From an uncultured Mucilaginibacter sp. (GTDB taxonomy: Bacteria > Bacteroidota > Bacteroidia > Sphingobacteriales > Sphingobacteriaceae): DNA of 37,452 bases. The position numbers and the translations under genes are program-made. The notes beneath the pieces were generated by a model. That model did no database searches and had not been told where the DNA came from. It saw only the letters and a program-made list of their open reading frames with translations. This document shows positions 1 to 7,465 of the stretch, piece by piece. The DNA is taken from positions 1 through 37,452 of the forward strand of contig NZ_CALMAT010000113.1 of the NCBI RefSeq assembly GCF_937859865.1, written 5' to 3'. Each line of letters opens with the position of its first letter. Positions within the stretch are counted from its first letter, which is position 1.

Positions 1-428
1 CGGCCTTGTACAAACAGCACATCGGATTTGTATTTCAAGCCTATCATCTGATTGATGAGCTCACTGTTTATGAAAACATCGAAACGCCGCTGATTTACCA
101 GGACCTGAAATCTTCGGAACGAAAATCCATTGTGGCCGATATTTTAGACCGTTTTCAAATTGTCGGGAAAAAAGATTTGTTCCCCAACCAGCTTTCGGGC
201 GGGCAACAGCAATTGGTGGGCATTGCACGCGCATTAGCCGCAAACCCGAAAGTGATTTTGGCCGATGAACCGACCGGAAACCTCAATTCCAAACAAGCTG
301 AAGAGATTATGGAACTGTTTAAAACGCTGAACCAGCAAGGCGTAACGATTGTGCAGGTAACACATTCTGAAAAAAACGCGGCTTATGGTTCTCGCATTAT
401 CAATTTGCTGGATGGAAGGATTGAGTGA
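1..428 (+). CDS. ABC transporter ATP-binding protein, 5'-truncated by window edge (LolD/MacB-like)
   Basis: This is the C-terminal two thirds of an ABC ATPase that probably powers a MacB/LolD-type exporter in the inner membrane. The reading frame is open from base 1, so the true start and the Walker A loop lie outside the window. Numbering from the first in-frame TTG at base 6, a Q-loop (FVFQAYHL) lies near residue 11, the signature LSGGQ at 63-67, Walker B with D-loop (ILADEPTGNL) at 84-93 and the switch histidine at 120. The residues after the signature read QQLVGIARAL where this subfamily normally has QQRVAIARAL, so the usual arginine is a leucine. The next gene encodes a TolC-type channel, which fits a MacAB-TolC-like efflux set with a membrane fusion protein expected upstream. 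The family is certain; the substrate is unknown. Confidence 0.93.
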   Translation, partial: ALYKQHIGFVFQAYHLIDELTVYENIETPLIYQDLKSSERKSIVADILDRFQIVGKKDLFPNQLSGGQQQLVGIARALAANPKVILADEPTGNLNSKQAEEIMELFKTLNQQGVTIVQVTHSEKNAAYGSRIINLLDGRIE

Positions 429-608
429 GTGGCTGGCTTTCAGCTATCAGCAGTCAGCTATCAGCTTCTTGTAAAGCGTAATCTATCTAACTACAAAAGT
501 AAAAATATGCAAAAGCTGAATGCCGATTGCTGAAAGCTTAACCCATAAAAGTATTAAACTATGCAAAGCTGAAAGCCGATTGCTGAAAGCTGAATGCCTA
601 AAATAATT
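429..608. repeat. Intergenic AGCTGAAAGC-type direct repeats
   Basis: The gap between the ABC ATPase and the TolC-like gene is built of short related words (CTTTCAGCTATCAGC, GCTGAAAGCTGAATGCC). Two longer units, 507-538 and 561-591, are nearly identical and differ by one lost base and a few substitutions. An ATG at 594 lies at the end of this repetitive block, which argues for the downstream ATG at 609 as the real start of the next gene. No gene is visible here. Confidence 0.6.
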
Positions 609-2045
609 ATGATTTCCTTGAAAAAAATTCTTCTTTGCCTATGCTTCTTTTATGCCCTAAAAATTAGTGCGCAAAGTACAGACAGCAGCCGTTTAACTTT
701 GCAGCAATGCATTGAAATTGCAAGCCGGCAAAACCTGCAGGTGCAGCAAAGCGATTTGGCCGCGCAACGTGCCAACATCAATTTGAGGCAGGCCAAAAGC
801 AATTTGCTGCCCGCCGTTTCCGGTAATGTTTCGCAGGGACTGAACCAGGGCCGCAGCATAGACCCGTTTACCAATGCCTACTTAAACCAGCAAATCAATT
901 ACACCAACTACTCGCTTGGCGGAAACATTATTTTGTTCAATGGCTTTTTGTTGTGGAACACCATCAAACAAAACCTGCTTGCTTTTGAGGCCAGCAAACT
1001 GGAACTGCAGCAGCAAAAAGACAACCTCACGCTAAACGTGATCCTCGCTTACCTGCAAATTTTAAACAACGGTGAACTGGTTAACCAGGCCCGAAACCAG
1101 GCTTTGGTATCTCAGGCACAAATCAAACGTTCGGAAATTTTGAATAAAGATGGCGCCATTGCACCTTATCAACTGGCGGATTTAAAAGGGCAACTGGCCA
1201 GCGACAGCTTATCCATCATCAACAACCAAAACAATTTGGAAAGTGCAAAAGTAACGCTGGCGCAATATATGAATGTGCCTTATCAAGCCAATCAAACTTA
1301 TGCGCCTTTAACGGCCGAACAATTGGCTTCTTTTGGCAACAACAACCCGGAAAGTATTTACGAAGCGGCTTTAGAGCAGTTGGGCCTGGTCAAAGCGTCT
1401 GTGCTGCGAACGAAAAGTGCGGCCAAAAGCGTGAGTGCTGCGCGCGGTTATTTGTACCCAACGCTTTCTTTTAATGCCAGTGCCAATACCAATTATTCGA
1501 GCGCGGCCAGCCGTAGTATTTTTGTGGACAGTGTGCGCCAGCCAACCAATGATTATGTGAATTTGCAAAACGGCTCCAAATCTTATGTCATCACCAACCA
1601 AAGCGATTACCGGCAGGAAAAAATCAGTTACGGCAACCAGTTCAAAAACAATTACAGTTCTTCTTTTTCGGTTGGTTTGCAGATTCCGATTTTTGCCAAC
1701 CTTGCTGCCCGAAACCGGATTTCACTGGCCAAATTAGATTTAAAAAACGCCGAACTGGTGGAGCAAACCACGCGCATCCAACTGAAACAATCGGTAGAAC
1801 AGGCTTTTTTTAACACCACAGCTTCTTACAGCCGTTACCAAACTTTGCAGCACCAGGTTGTTGCTTACACCGAATCTTTTAAAGCAACCGAAGTAAAATT
1901 TAATGCCGGCGTTGGCACAAGTGTAGATTATACCGTGGCGAAAAATAAATTAGATGCTGCCAATATCAACCTCATTTCTGCGCGTTACGATTATATTTTA
2001 CGGTTGAAAATATTGGATTATTATCAGGGGAAGTTGAGTTGGTGA
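609..2045 (+). CDS. TolC family outer membrane efflux protein
   Basis: This is an outer membrane channel of the TolC/OEP family, the exit duct of a tripartite efflux or type I secretion machine. The start at 609 gives a typical signal peptide (MISLKKILLCLCFFYALKIS, then AQS). Two homologous OEP halves follow, with the characteristic LRQAKSNLLPAVSG and VSAARGYLYPTLSF segments, each followed by long amphipathic helices and a Gln/Asn-rich beta section. The C-terminus (ISARYDYILRLKILDYYQGKLSW) is the standard family ending. Its length of 478 residues is normal for the family. It follows the ABC ATPase on the same strand after a 180-base repetitive gap, so the two probably act together. What is exported cannot be read from the sequence. 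Confidence 0.93.
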   Translation: MISLKKILLCLCFFYALKISAQSTDSSRLTLQQCIEIASRQNLQVQQSDLAAQRANINLRQAKSNLLPAVSGNVSQGLNQGRSIDPFTNAYLNQQINYTNYSLGGNIILFNGFLLWNTIKQNLLAFEASKLELQQQKDNLTLNVILAYLQILNNGELVNQARNQALVSQAQIKRSEILNKDGAIAPYQLADLKGQLASDSLSIINNQNNLESAKVTLAQYMNVPYQANQTYAPLTAEQLASFGNNNPESIYEAALEQLGLVKASVLRTKSAAKSVSAARGYLYPTLSFNASANTNYSSAASRSIFVDSVRQPTNDYVNLQNGSKSYVITNQSDYRQEKISYGNQFKNNYSSSFSVGLQIPIFANLAARNRISLAKLDLKNAELVEQTTRIQLKQSVEQAFFNTTASYSRYQTLQHQVVAYTESFKATEVKFNAGVGTSVDYTVAKNKLDAANINLISARYDYILRLKILDYYQGKLSW

Positions 2046-2050
2046 GAAGA

Positions 2051-2153
2051 AGGTTTGAGGTACGGGGTGTGAGGTTCGAGCGAACAATTACAAGCGTTTA
2101 AGTATGTTTTTTAAATTTTTGAGCGCTTGTCTTTAACCCCGTACCTCAAACCT
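2051..2153. repeat. 17-bp perfect inverted repeat with nested 7-bp hairpin
   Basis: The arms at 2051-2067 (AGGTTTGAGGTACGGGG) and 2137-2153 are perfect reverse complements. Within the loop ACAAGCG (2090-2096) and CGCTTGT (2124-2130) also pair. It starts six bases after the TolC-like stop codon and lies upstream of the lipoprotein gene. It could fold in RNA as a terminator or processing structure, although there is no long T-run after it. Confidence 0.7.
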
Positions 2154-2200
2154 CGCACCTATTTCCTATCTTAACGGCCGTTGCAAATGCTGTTTTTACC

Positions 2201-3163
2201 ATGAGATTTTCCTTTCCGATTTTGTTGATTTTGTTTTCCGTGTGCTGCTTTTCCTGCCAGCAAAAACAAAGTGCAGGCCAAACTTCCGCATCTCCTGCAA
2301 AACCTGAAAGTGATTCGGCTTTAATTGCGCGAACGAAAACTTCTTTTAAAAGCGTCATCGGCATTCCCTTTACCGAAGTTTTTCGCCGGTTTGCCAACGG
2401 CGTTTCTTTTAACGCGCAAGGCTTTCAGCTAAAACCTTCCTGGAAAATCAATTTTAAAGCGGATACTTTGGTTGCTGTTTTTAGCCCGATAAAAAAGCGT
2501 TTTTATGATCTGCCTTTAAATTTGGACCATGATTCGCTTTTTACTTTTGCCGGTGCTTGGTTTAAGGCGAGGAAAATCAGCAAAGACAGTTTAAAGTTTC
2601 AGGTTTTGGACGTGAACAACAAGATCATCAATTGGAAAAATTCTAATGTTTATGTTACTTTTTATGCTGATCCTTATTTAAAAAAACAACATTTCAGCGT
2701 AGAAAAACTTCGCCAAACCACAAAAAAAGACACAGCTTATATTCAAGAATTGGCCAGACAATCTAGCCTCGACCCAAAGAAAATATTTGCCGCACAAAAA
2801 CCGGTTGTGTTAAAAAGCAAAAGCCCGAATGTTGTGGTTGCCAACGCCAAACTCAAGGCCAAAGATTTGGATAACTATTACGTGCCCGAAACCTTGTTTT
2901 ACCCGGAATATGAAATAACCATCAACAAAGCTTATGCTGATTTTTACCATACTTTTGCCGTTCGGGTTGATGCAAAAGGGCAATTGCATTTTGTAGAACC
3001 GATGGAAAACATGCTGCCCGACGAACAGCAAAACACCATTAAAGTAATGAAAGGTATTATGGACGGCTACCTGAAATTGTATTTAAACATTACGCCCGGC
3101 AAAACTTTAGGCATTCCGCACGATAGTTTGATTTTGTTGGTGGTTAGGGGAAATAAAGGTTGA
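2201..3163 (+). CDS. Putative lipoprotein of unknown function
   Basis: I do not recognise this 320-residue protein. Its N-terminus has a hydrophobic signal segment ending in a cluster of cysteines (SVCCFSCQQKQ) consistent with lipoprotein processing. It is followed by a low-complexity Ser/Ala/Pro/Lys linker (residues about 24-40) and then a charged, Lys-rich soluble region with alternating beta-like stretches and no transmembrane helix, so it is probably tethered in the periplasm or at the outer membrane. No catalytic motif stands out. Its stop codon overlaps a copy of the ATGCTTCTTTTA word (3163-3174), and a copy of the variant word ends two bases before the start codon (2187-2198). It may be co-transcribed with the TolC-like gene, but the large hairpin between them argues against tight coupling. 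Confidence 0.75.
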   Translation: MRFSFPILLILFSVCCFSCQQKQSAGQTSASPAKPESDSALIARTKTSFKSVIGIPFTEVFRRFANGVSFNAQGFQLKPSWKINFKADTLVAVFSPIKKRFYDLPLNLDHDSLFTFAGAWFKARKISKDSLKFQVLDVNNKIINWKNSNVYVTFYADPYLKKQHFSVEKLRQTTKKDTAYIQELARQSSLDPKKIFAAQKPVVLKSKSPNVVVANAKLKAKDLDNYYVPETLFYPEYEITINKAYADFYHTFAVRVDAKGQLHFVEPMENMLPDEQQNTIKVMKGIMDGYLKLYLNITPGKTLGIPHDSLILLVVRGNKG

Positions 3164-3230
3164 TGCTTCTTTTATCGGCATAAATTTAGTGTGTTGGTGA
3201 TGGTTTATACGTTATAGTATAGCCGCAGCA

Positions 3231-4073
3231 CTACAAAAAATTCAAAATCAATTGGTTTATTTTGGCCGCTTTTTCGTGGTGCAGCCAATGCGTGGCATCA
3301 TCAATATAAATCAATTTTCCTTTGGCACAAAGCATGTTGCTTTTGCCGGCCATTTGCGGAAGCAAAAATTTGTCCTGCGTTCCCCACAAAATCAACGTTG
3401 GAATTTGGATGCGTTTAAATGCTGGCCGACTGTATTTGTAAGCGCGGTACCAGTTGATCATCGCCCGTACCGCTCCTGGTTGCCGCCAGGCGGATTTGTA
3501 TTGGCCGATCTCTAAACGCGTAAATGTATTTTGAAGCGCCGTGCCAATTATGCTCCTTTCCATCAGTTTAAAGTTGAACCAACTGATCATCCATTCGGGC
3601 AAAAACGGGATTTGGAAAAAACCGGTGTACCAACTGCGCAACATTTGCCTGGCATTGCTTTTTAAGGTTTCGCGCATGACCCTCAAGTGCGGCATGTTCA
3701 GGACGATGAGTTTTTCGATGAGTTCGGGATATTGCCCGGCCAGTTCCCAAGCTACGCCTCCGCCCCAATCGTGCCCAACCAAGATTACTTTTTCGGTTGA
3801 TAATTGCTGGATCAAACCAACCATATCTTCTACCAAATTTTCTATCCGGTAAGCTTTTACGCCTTTTGGTTTGCTGCTGAGGTTGTAGCCGCGCTGGTCG
3901 GGCGCGATAACCCGGAAACCTTTTGCCGCAAAAAACAGCAACTGCTTTTTCCAGCCCAACGAAAATTCGGGGAAACCATGCAAAAAAAGCATCATTTTTC
4001 CTTGCTGCGGGCCAGCGGTTGCTGCGTGTAAAGTAATCCCGTTTACGTTATAAAATTGGCTGGTGATTTCCAT
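3231..4073 (-). CDS. Alpha/beta hydrolase, epoxide hydrolase-like
   Basis: This 280-residue cytoplasmic enzyme has the alpha/beta hydrolase fold, in the epoxide hydrolase/haloalkane dehalogenase branch. The oxyanion-hole motif HGFPE is at 32-36 and DQRGY at 59-63. The nucleophile elbow VGHDWGG places an aspartate nucleophile at D102, not the serine of esterases. The acid is probably D234 (WGTQDKF) and the base H262 (ATHWLHHE). A helical cap lies between about residues 130 and 215. An Asp nucleophile followed by Trp is typical of soluble epoxide hydrolases, which open epoxides to diols, but dehalogenases share it, so the substrate is open. It is convergent with the upstream lipoprotein gene and there is no signal peptide. 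Confidence 0.9.
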   Translation of the reverse strand: MEITSQFYNVNGITLHAATAGPQQGKMMLFLHGFPEFSLGWKKQLLFFAAKGFRVIAPDQRGYNLSSKPKGVKAYRIENLVEDMVGLIQQLSTEKVILVGHDWGGGVAWELAGQYPELIEKLIVLNMPHLRVMRETLKSNARQMLRSWYTGFFQIPFLPEWMISWFNFKLMERSIIGTALQNTFTRLEIGQYKSAWRQPGAVRAMINWYRAYKYSRPAFKRIQIPTLILWGTQDKFLLPQMAGKSNMLCAKGKLIYIDDATHWLHHEKAAKINQLILNFL

Positions 4074-4219
4074 ATCAAAAACAATTTGTTGCCTGATATA
4101 GATACTGCAAAAACACAGATGCTGTTTTTACAAGGATAATTTTTGTTGGGATAGTTAAAAACCAGGTTGGCATTTTATTTAAATTTTAGCATGATAAAAG
4201 AAGCATCGGCCTAAACCCA

Positions 4220-5632
4220 TTATTCCCCATCCAAACTTTCCACCTGTTGGTTCCTCCGCTTAAACCACCAATACATTGGCACACCGGTGAGCATTAAAAC
4301 CATGCCTAATCCTGCTTCGCGCGGACGGGTAAAAAAAGTATTGATAAACAAACCGGCACAAAACAGCACCACAATGGCAGGAACAACCGGATAGCCCAAA
4401 ACTTTGTACGGCCGTTCTGCATCGGGAATCTTTTTCAGCAGGATAAAAACGCCCAAAGCCGTAGCGCCGTAATAAATAAAAACTGCAAAAACAATCATGT
4501 CCGTTAATTGGTCAAACGTGCCGGAAAGCACCAACAAACATGCCCATACGCCTTGAAATAGCAAAGAATTTACAGGAGCTTGTGCTTCATTTAGTTTGGC
4601 TACTTTCGAGAAAAACAAACCTTCGCGCGCCATGGCAAAATATGGGCGCGCACTGGCTAAAATGGTGGCGTGCGTGCAACCTAAAGTGGTTATCAAAACC
4701 AGCACCGAAATGAAAATGCCGCCGCTGTTTCCCCAAAAACTTTTAACCGCTTCGATGGCAGCAATCTGGTTGCCTGCCTGGTTAATTTTTTCAAGCGCAG
4801 CTATTGGCAAAAGCGACAAATAAGTGGCGTTGACCAGCAGGTACAAAACAATCACGATGAAAACACCAATTGCTATTCCTTTCGGGATGTTCCGCTTGGC
4901 GTCTTTCACTTCCCCACCAATAAAACCAATGGCCGCCCAGCCCTGGTAACCCCAAAACGCCGATAACATAGCCGTAAAAACAGCACTGATGGTAACGGGA
5001 GAACTGTTGGTGGTTTGCAGGTTGATGCTTTCGGCAACCCTGGCATGGCTGCTGCCCAGCCCAAAAAAGATGATGGTAAAAATGCCGATAAAAACTAAAA
5101 CGAGGATAATATTGCTCATGCCCGCACCGGTTTTTACGCCGCGGGTATTGACCCAAGTAAGCAAAACGATCAGTAAAATAGCGGTCAGTTTTACCGACAG
5201 ATTGGCAAAAGGATAAAAAATCCCGCCCAAAGTAAGCGTAGCGAGCTCCGGAAAGATTTGCTGAAAATGAAACAAGTTGTTAAGCGATTGCGCAAACACG
5301 TAAGCCAGCGAAGAAATAGCCGCCGTTTGAATCACGGTAAACAACGACCAGCCAAAAATAAAGGCAAAAAAACGGTTATAAATTTTTTTGAAGTAAGCAT
5401 ATTCGCCGCCAGTACCGGCCAAAAGCCCGGCAACTTCGGCATTGCTTAAAGCGCCAAACAAAGTAATGATGCCGCCGAGCAGCCAGGCAATCAAAACCCA
5501 ACCGGAAGAATGCAGTTCGGCAGCCATTGGCGCAACCTTTTTGTAAACGCCGGAGCCAAGGATATTGGCAATGACAACAACAATAACATAACGAAGCCCT
5601 AAAGTGCGGTTGAGTTTGGAAGGTGGGTTCAT
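4220..5632 (-). CDS. APC-family amino acid permease
   Basis: This is an inner-membrane amino acid transporter of the APC superfamily (amino acid-polyamine-organocation). The 470 residues form about twelve hydrophobic segments. The first contains the substrate-binding glycine motif (NILGSGVYKKVAPMA, residues about 24-38) that breaks TM1 in this family. Conserved features also include the GGEYAYFKKIYNRFFAFIFGW region at the end of TM2/TM3 and FWGYQGWAAIGFIGGEVKDAKRNIPK in the central part, with the GExKdp-type loop after TM6. The resemblance is to LAT-type exchangers and serine/threonine exchangers of Bacteroidota. It stands alone, with spacers on both sides, and two copies of the dispersed 12-mer word (4119, 4195) lie in the gap to the hydrolase gene. 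The actual substrate is unknown. Confidence 0.92.
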   Translation of the reverse strand: MNPPSKLNRTLGLRYVIVVVIANILGSGVYKKVAPMAAELHSSGWVLIAWLLGGIITLFGALSNAEVAGLLAGTGGEYAYFKKIYNRFFAFIFGWSLFTVIQTAAISSLAYVFAQSLNNLFHFQQIFPELATLTLGGIFYPFANLSVKLTAILLIVLLTWVNTRGVKTGAGMSNIILVLVFIGIFTIIFFGLGSSHARVAESINLQTTNSSPVTISAVFTAMLSAFWGYQGWAAIGFIGGEVKDAKRNIPKGIAIGVFIVIVLYLLVNATYLSLLPIAALEKINQAGNQIAAIEAVKSFWGNSGGIFISVLVLITTLGCTHATILASARPYFAMAREGLFFSKVAKLNEAQAPVNSLLFQGVWACLLVLSGTFDQLTDMIVFAVFIYYGATALGVFILLKKIPDAERPYKVLGYPVVPAIVVLFCAGLFINTFFTRPREAGLGMVLMLTGVPMYWWFKRRNQQVESLDGE

Positions 5633-5697
5633 GCAATCAAATTAAGCTTTACAAGCTACTGATTTGATTGGCAAAAGCAAATTTTAATTTTGATAAA

Positions 5698-5729
5698 TTT
5701 GAAAAAATATATCTTATTTTTTAAGTTTA
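5698..5729 (+). promoter_or_regulatory. Candidate Bacteroidota-type promoter
   Basis: TTTG at 5698-5701 is followed after 20 bases by TAAGTTTA at 5722-5729. This matches the Bacteroidota housekeeping promoter pattern (TTTG, about 19 bases, TAnnTTTG) except for the final base. It lies about 20 bases upstream of the small exported-protein gene, which it would serve. Confidence 0.45.
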
Positions 5730-5749
5730 GGTTTTAGAAGTAATTCTTA

Positions 5750-6109
5750 ATGCTGATGAAAAAACTCTTCTTTCTACTTTGGTTGCTGCCTGCTGCTTGT
5801 ATTGCACAAACCGATTCTACCCAAGTAAAACCGCACAATGTTTATTGCCGGATTTCCATTTCAACGGGTTTCCTTAGTTCCAAAATTTCTGTAAAATTGG
5901 ATTCTGGACGAGACAGTTCCAAAGGCAGTTTGACCGATGCAGAGGCTGCAAAATTATCAAGGCAATTGTCTGCAATTGATAATGAAATTGATGCCATTAA
6001 TTACATGGCACTGCAAGGCTGGGAAGTGGTAACTTATAGGCCGGAAACTTATCATGGAAGTTCGACTGACAACCCTACTTACCTGCTTGTAAAAAAAGTT
6101 ACACCTTAA
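5750..6109 (+). CDS. Small exported protein, DUF4177-like C-terminus
   Basis: This encodes a 119-residue protein with a clear signal peptide (KKLFFLLWLLPAACIAQ). Translation may begin at 5750 or at the second ATG at 5756, which gives the more typical MKKLF start. The mature part is short. Its second half (IDAINYMALQGWEVVTYRPETY, then YLLVKK) has the pattern 'L..GWEVV...YLLKK' found in small DUF4177-type domains that occur as free-standing secreted proteins in Bacteroidota. No enzymatic residues are recognisable. A candidate promoter lies just upstream, and a copy of the ATGCTTCTTTTA word starts six bases after its stop. The function is unknown, and the domain resemblance is by pattern only. 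Confidence 0.7.
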   Translation: MLMKKLFFLLWLLPAACIAQTDSTQVKPHNVYCRISISTGFLSSKISVKLDSGRDSSKGSLTDAEAAKLSRQLSAIDNEIDAINYMALQGWEVVTYRPETYHGSSTDNPTYLLVKKVTP

Positions 6110-6138
6110 AACAGATGCTTCTTTTATCCCTAAATTTT

Positions 6139-6187
6139 TGATGAACTATGAACTATGAACAATCAACTATAAACCATCAACTATAAC
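6139..6187. repeat. CTATGAAC / CAACTAT low-complexity repeat block
   Basis: This stretch is a run of related octamers (GAACTATGAACTATGAAC, CAACTATAAACCATCAACTATAACC) between two convergent genes. Its right end supplies the stop codon of the minus-strand gene that begins at 6395. The same word family flanks the four-helix-bundle gene near 20.8-21.2 kb. Confidence 0.6.
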
Positions 6188-6395
6188 CTTTCCGGTCCAA
6201 GTACGCGCCAATCAATTGTACATTTTCGGCAGTTAAGTCTTCGCCTGCAACTTCTTCCAAACTCCAGCCGCCGTTCTCTTTCAAAATTGTGCCGATAAAA
6301 ACAGTATCCTTGGTAATGCGGTACAAATTATTTTCTATCGGAATGGCACGGCAAATTGCGTTTTTAAATATTCCTGAGATTTGAATGGCTTCCAT
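6177..6395 (-). CDS. Small hypothetical protein
   Basis: I do not recognise this short protein of 72 residues. The reading frame runs further up to a TTG at 6404, but the first ATG is at 6395 (MEAIQISGIFKNAICRAIPI). It has no signal peptide and no membrane segment. The sequence has a beta-rich look, with a C-terminal part (GEDLTAENVQLIGAYLDRKGYS) that could form two helices. The stop codon lies inside the CAACTAT repeat block, so the original C-terminus may have been changed by that insertion. It is convergent with the exported protein upstream. It may be a real gene because the frame has normal codon use for the region, but the evidence is modest. Confidence 0.5.
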   Translation of the reverse strand: MEAIQISGIFKNAICRAIPIENNLYRITKDTVFIGTILKENGGWSLEEVAGEDLTAENVQLIGAYLDRKGYS

Positions 6396-6454
6396 AGGCA
6401 GCAAAGATAGCAGATTTATACGCGGCAGTTTCTAATCCGCTTTTCCGTTTCAAC

Positions 6455-6483
6455 AAAAACCCCATCAAGTTGATGAGGTTTTT
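6455..6483. terminator. Rho-independent-like hairpin after the RGRD-rich protein
   Basis: AAAAACC and CATCAA pair with TTGATG and GGTTTTT across one mismatch, giving an A-rich left arm and a T-rich right arm. Such A/T-flanked hairpins can terminate in both directions. It lies 21 bases after the stop codon of the minus-strand gene at 6504. Confidence 0.65.
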
Positions 6484-6503
6484 GTGTGGAAGCAATATCA
6501 ATT

Positions 6504-6980
6504 TTACCAGTTGCGGTAGCCATAATCCCGACGGTCATAGCCGCGGAAATCACGGTCGTGGTAGTCGCGCCCTCTCCTGTCCCAGCCGCGGTTGTAACCG
6601 TAATCCCGGTCGCGGCCACGGTAGTCACGGCCCCGGTAATCCCGGTCGGCATAATTGCGGTCTTGTCCGCCCTGGTTTTGATAATTCTGGCCGCCGCGGT
6701 TTGGCGTATTCTGTCCCTGATAGTTTTGGTTGCCCTGGTTTTGATAATTCTGGCCGTTTTGGTTTTGGTAATTTTGATTATTGCCCCGGCCGCCATTGTT
6801 TTGTGCTTGCGGGTTTTGGCCGCCGTAACCACCTTGCTGCCCAGAGCCACGATTTCCGCCTTGCGTATAAGTTCCGTTTTGTTGCTGGCGGTTTCCCCAA
6901 TCTTGTGCATTTGCAGTATTGGCAAAGTTCAAAATCAAAGCAGAAAAAACAACCAGTGAAGTAACTTTGAGCGTTTTCAT
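6504..6980 (-). CDS. Exported low-complexity protein: NQG-rich middle, RGRDYR-rich C-terminus
   Basis: The 158-residue product starts with a clear signal peptide (MKTLKVTSLVVFSALILNFA, cleaved near NAQ). Residues about 30-105 are a low-complexity Asn/Gln/Gly/Tyr tract with NYQNQ/GQNYQNQG units. Residues about 106-158 consist almost only of Arg, Asp, Gly and Tyr (YRGRDYRGRDRDYG and variants), so the tail is highly charged but nearly balanced. There are no cysteines and no recognisable fold. Similar exported Gly/Tyr/Arg/Asp-rich proteins are common in Bacteroidota but uncharacterised. The alternative long frames here on both strands are by-products of this repeat composition. An inverted repeat flanks the likely promoter upstream (7033-7068), and a hairpin terminator follows. 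Confidence 0.78.
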   Translation of the reverse strand: MKTLKVTSLVVFSALILNFANTANAQDWGNRQQQNGTYTQGGNRGSGQQGGYGGQNPQAQNNGGRGNNQNYQNQNGQNYQNQGNQNYQGQNTPNRGGQNYQNQGGQDRNYADRDYRGRDYRGRDRDYGYNRGWDRRGRDYHDRDFRGYDRRDYGYRNW

Positions 6981-7032
6981 ATTTTTAGTTTTTAAAAGAT
7001 TTATGATGAATAGAGCATTTATTATTGCCGTA

Positions 7033-7068
7033 GTTTAACCTAAAAATATATACTTTTTTGGGTTAAAC
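7033..7068 (-). promoter_or_regulatory. 8-bp inverted repeat around the likely promoter of the RGRD-rich gene
   Basis: GTTTAACC (7033-7040) and GGTTAAAC (7061-7068) are perfect reverse complements 20 bases apart. They enclose an AT-rich TATATATTTTT-like stretch on the minus strand, about 55-90 bases upstream of the start at 6980. This could be an operator that straddles the -7 region, or the two ends of a small AT-rich palindrome. Confidence 0.4.
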
Positions 7069-7261
7069 CTTTTGCAAAAAATTGTTCTAAGCAGAAATTT
7101 TGTAAATTGATATTGCTAATTTTTAGGCGATAAAAGAAGCATTTGGACAGAAATGATTTTTGAATTTTGTTGGCCAAATTGCAAACAAAACAAATCAGTT
7201 CAAAGCAACAAAACGTACAATGGGAGTACGGAAAATTATAACATCAAAACCCTGAAAATTT

Positions 7262-7417
7262 ATGGACACAATTGGATATTTTGAAATACAACCCTCCAAC
7301 CCAAAACGTGAAATTGAATTTTACAAAGCTGTTTTTAATTGGAGATTTATCAAAGAGGAATTTATGCCGAACCTAAATAAACTAAGAATATTTTAAACTG
7401 ATGAACAAGCAAATTGA
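7262..7417 (+). pseudogene. Remnant of a glyoxalase/VOC family protein
   Basis: An ATG at 7262 opens a 44-codon frame beginning MDTIGYFEIQPSNPKREIEF, then YKAVFNWRFIKEEFMP. This is the classic N-terminal beta-alpha-beta of VOC (glyoxalase/bleomycin resistance) proteins, which normally run to about 120-130 residues. Here a TAA stops it at 7394. The same frame then reads TDEQAN before a second stop, still in line with the family pattern, and nothing later looks like the rest of the fold. The remaining sequence of the 485-base gap (6981-7465) contains one TAAAAGAAGCAT copy at 7131 and no other gene that I can see. A truncated, non-functional gene is the best reading. Confidence 0.6.
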
Positions 7418-7465
7418 TAAAATACTTTGCTTAATTTTAATTGATATTCACCAACTAACAATCTT

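Noticed and set aside
507-591. CRISPR-like array from the AGCTGAAAGC repeats
   Set aside because: Only two degenerate units exist, there are no unique spacers of constant length, and no cas gene is near.
6416-6964. Three further long frames on both strands (about 157-169 codons) over the RGRD-rich gene
   Set aside because: They are shadows produced by the repetitive composition of the minus-strand gene at 6504-6980, which alone has a signal peptide, ATG context and a terminator.
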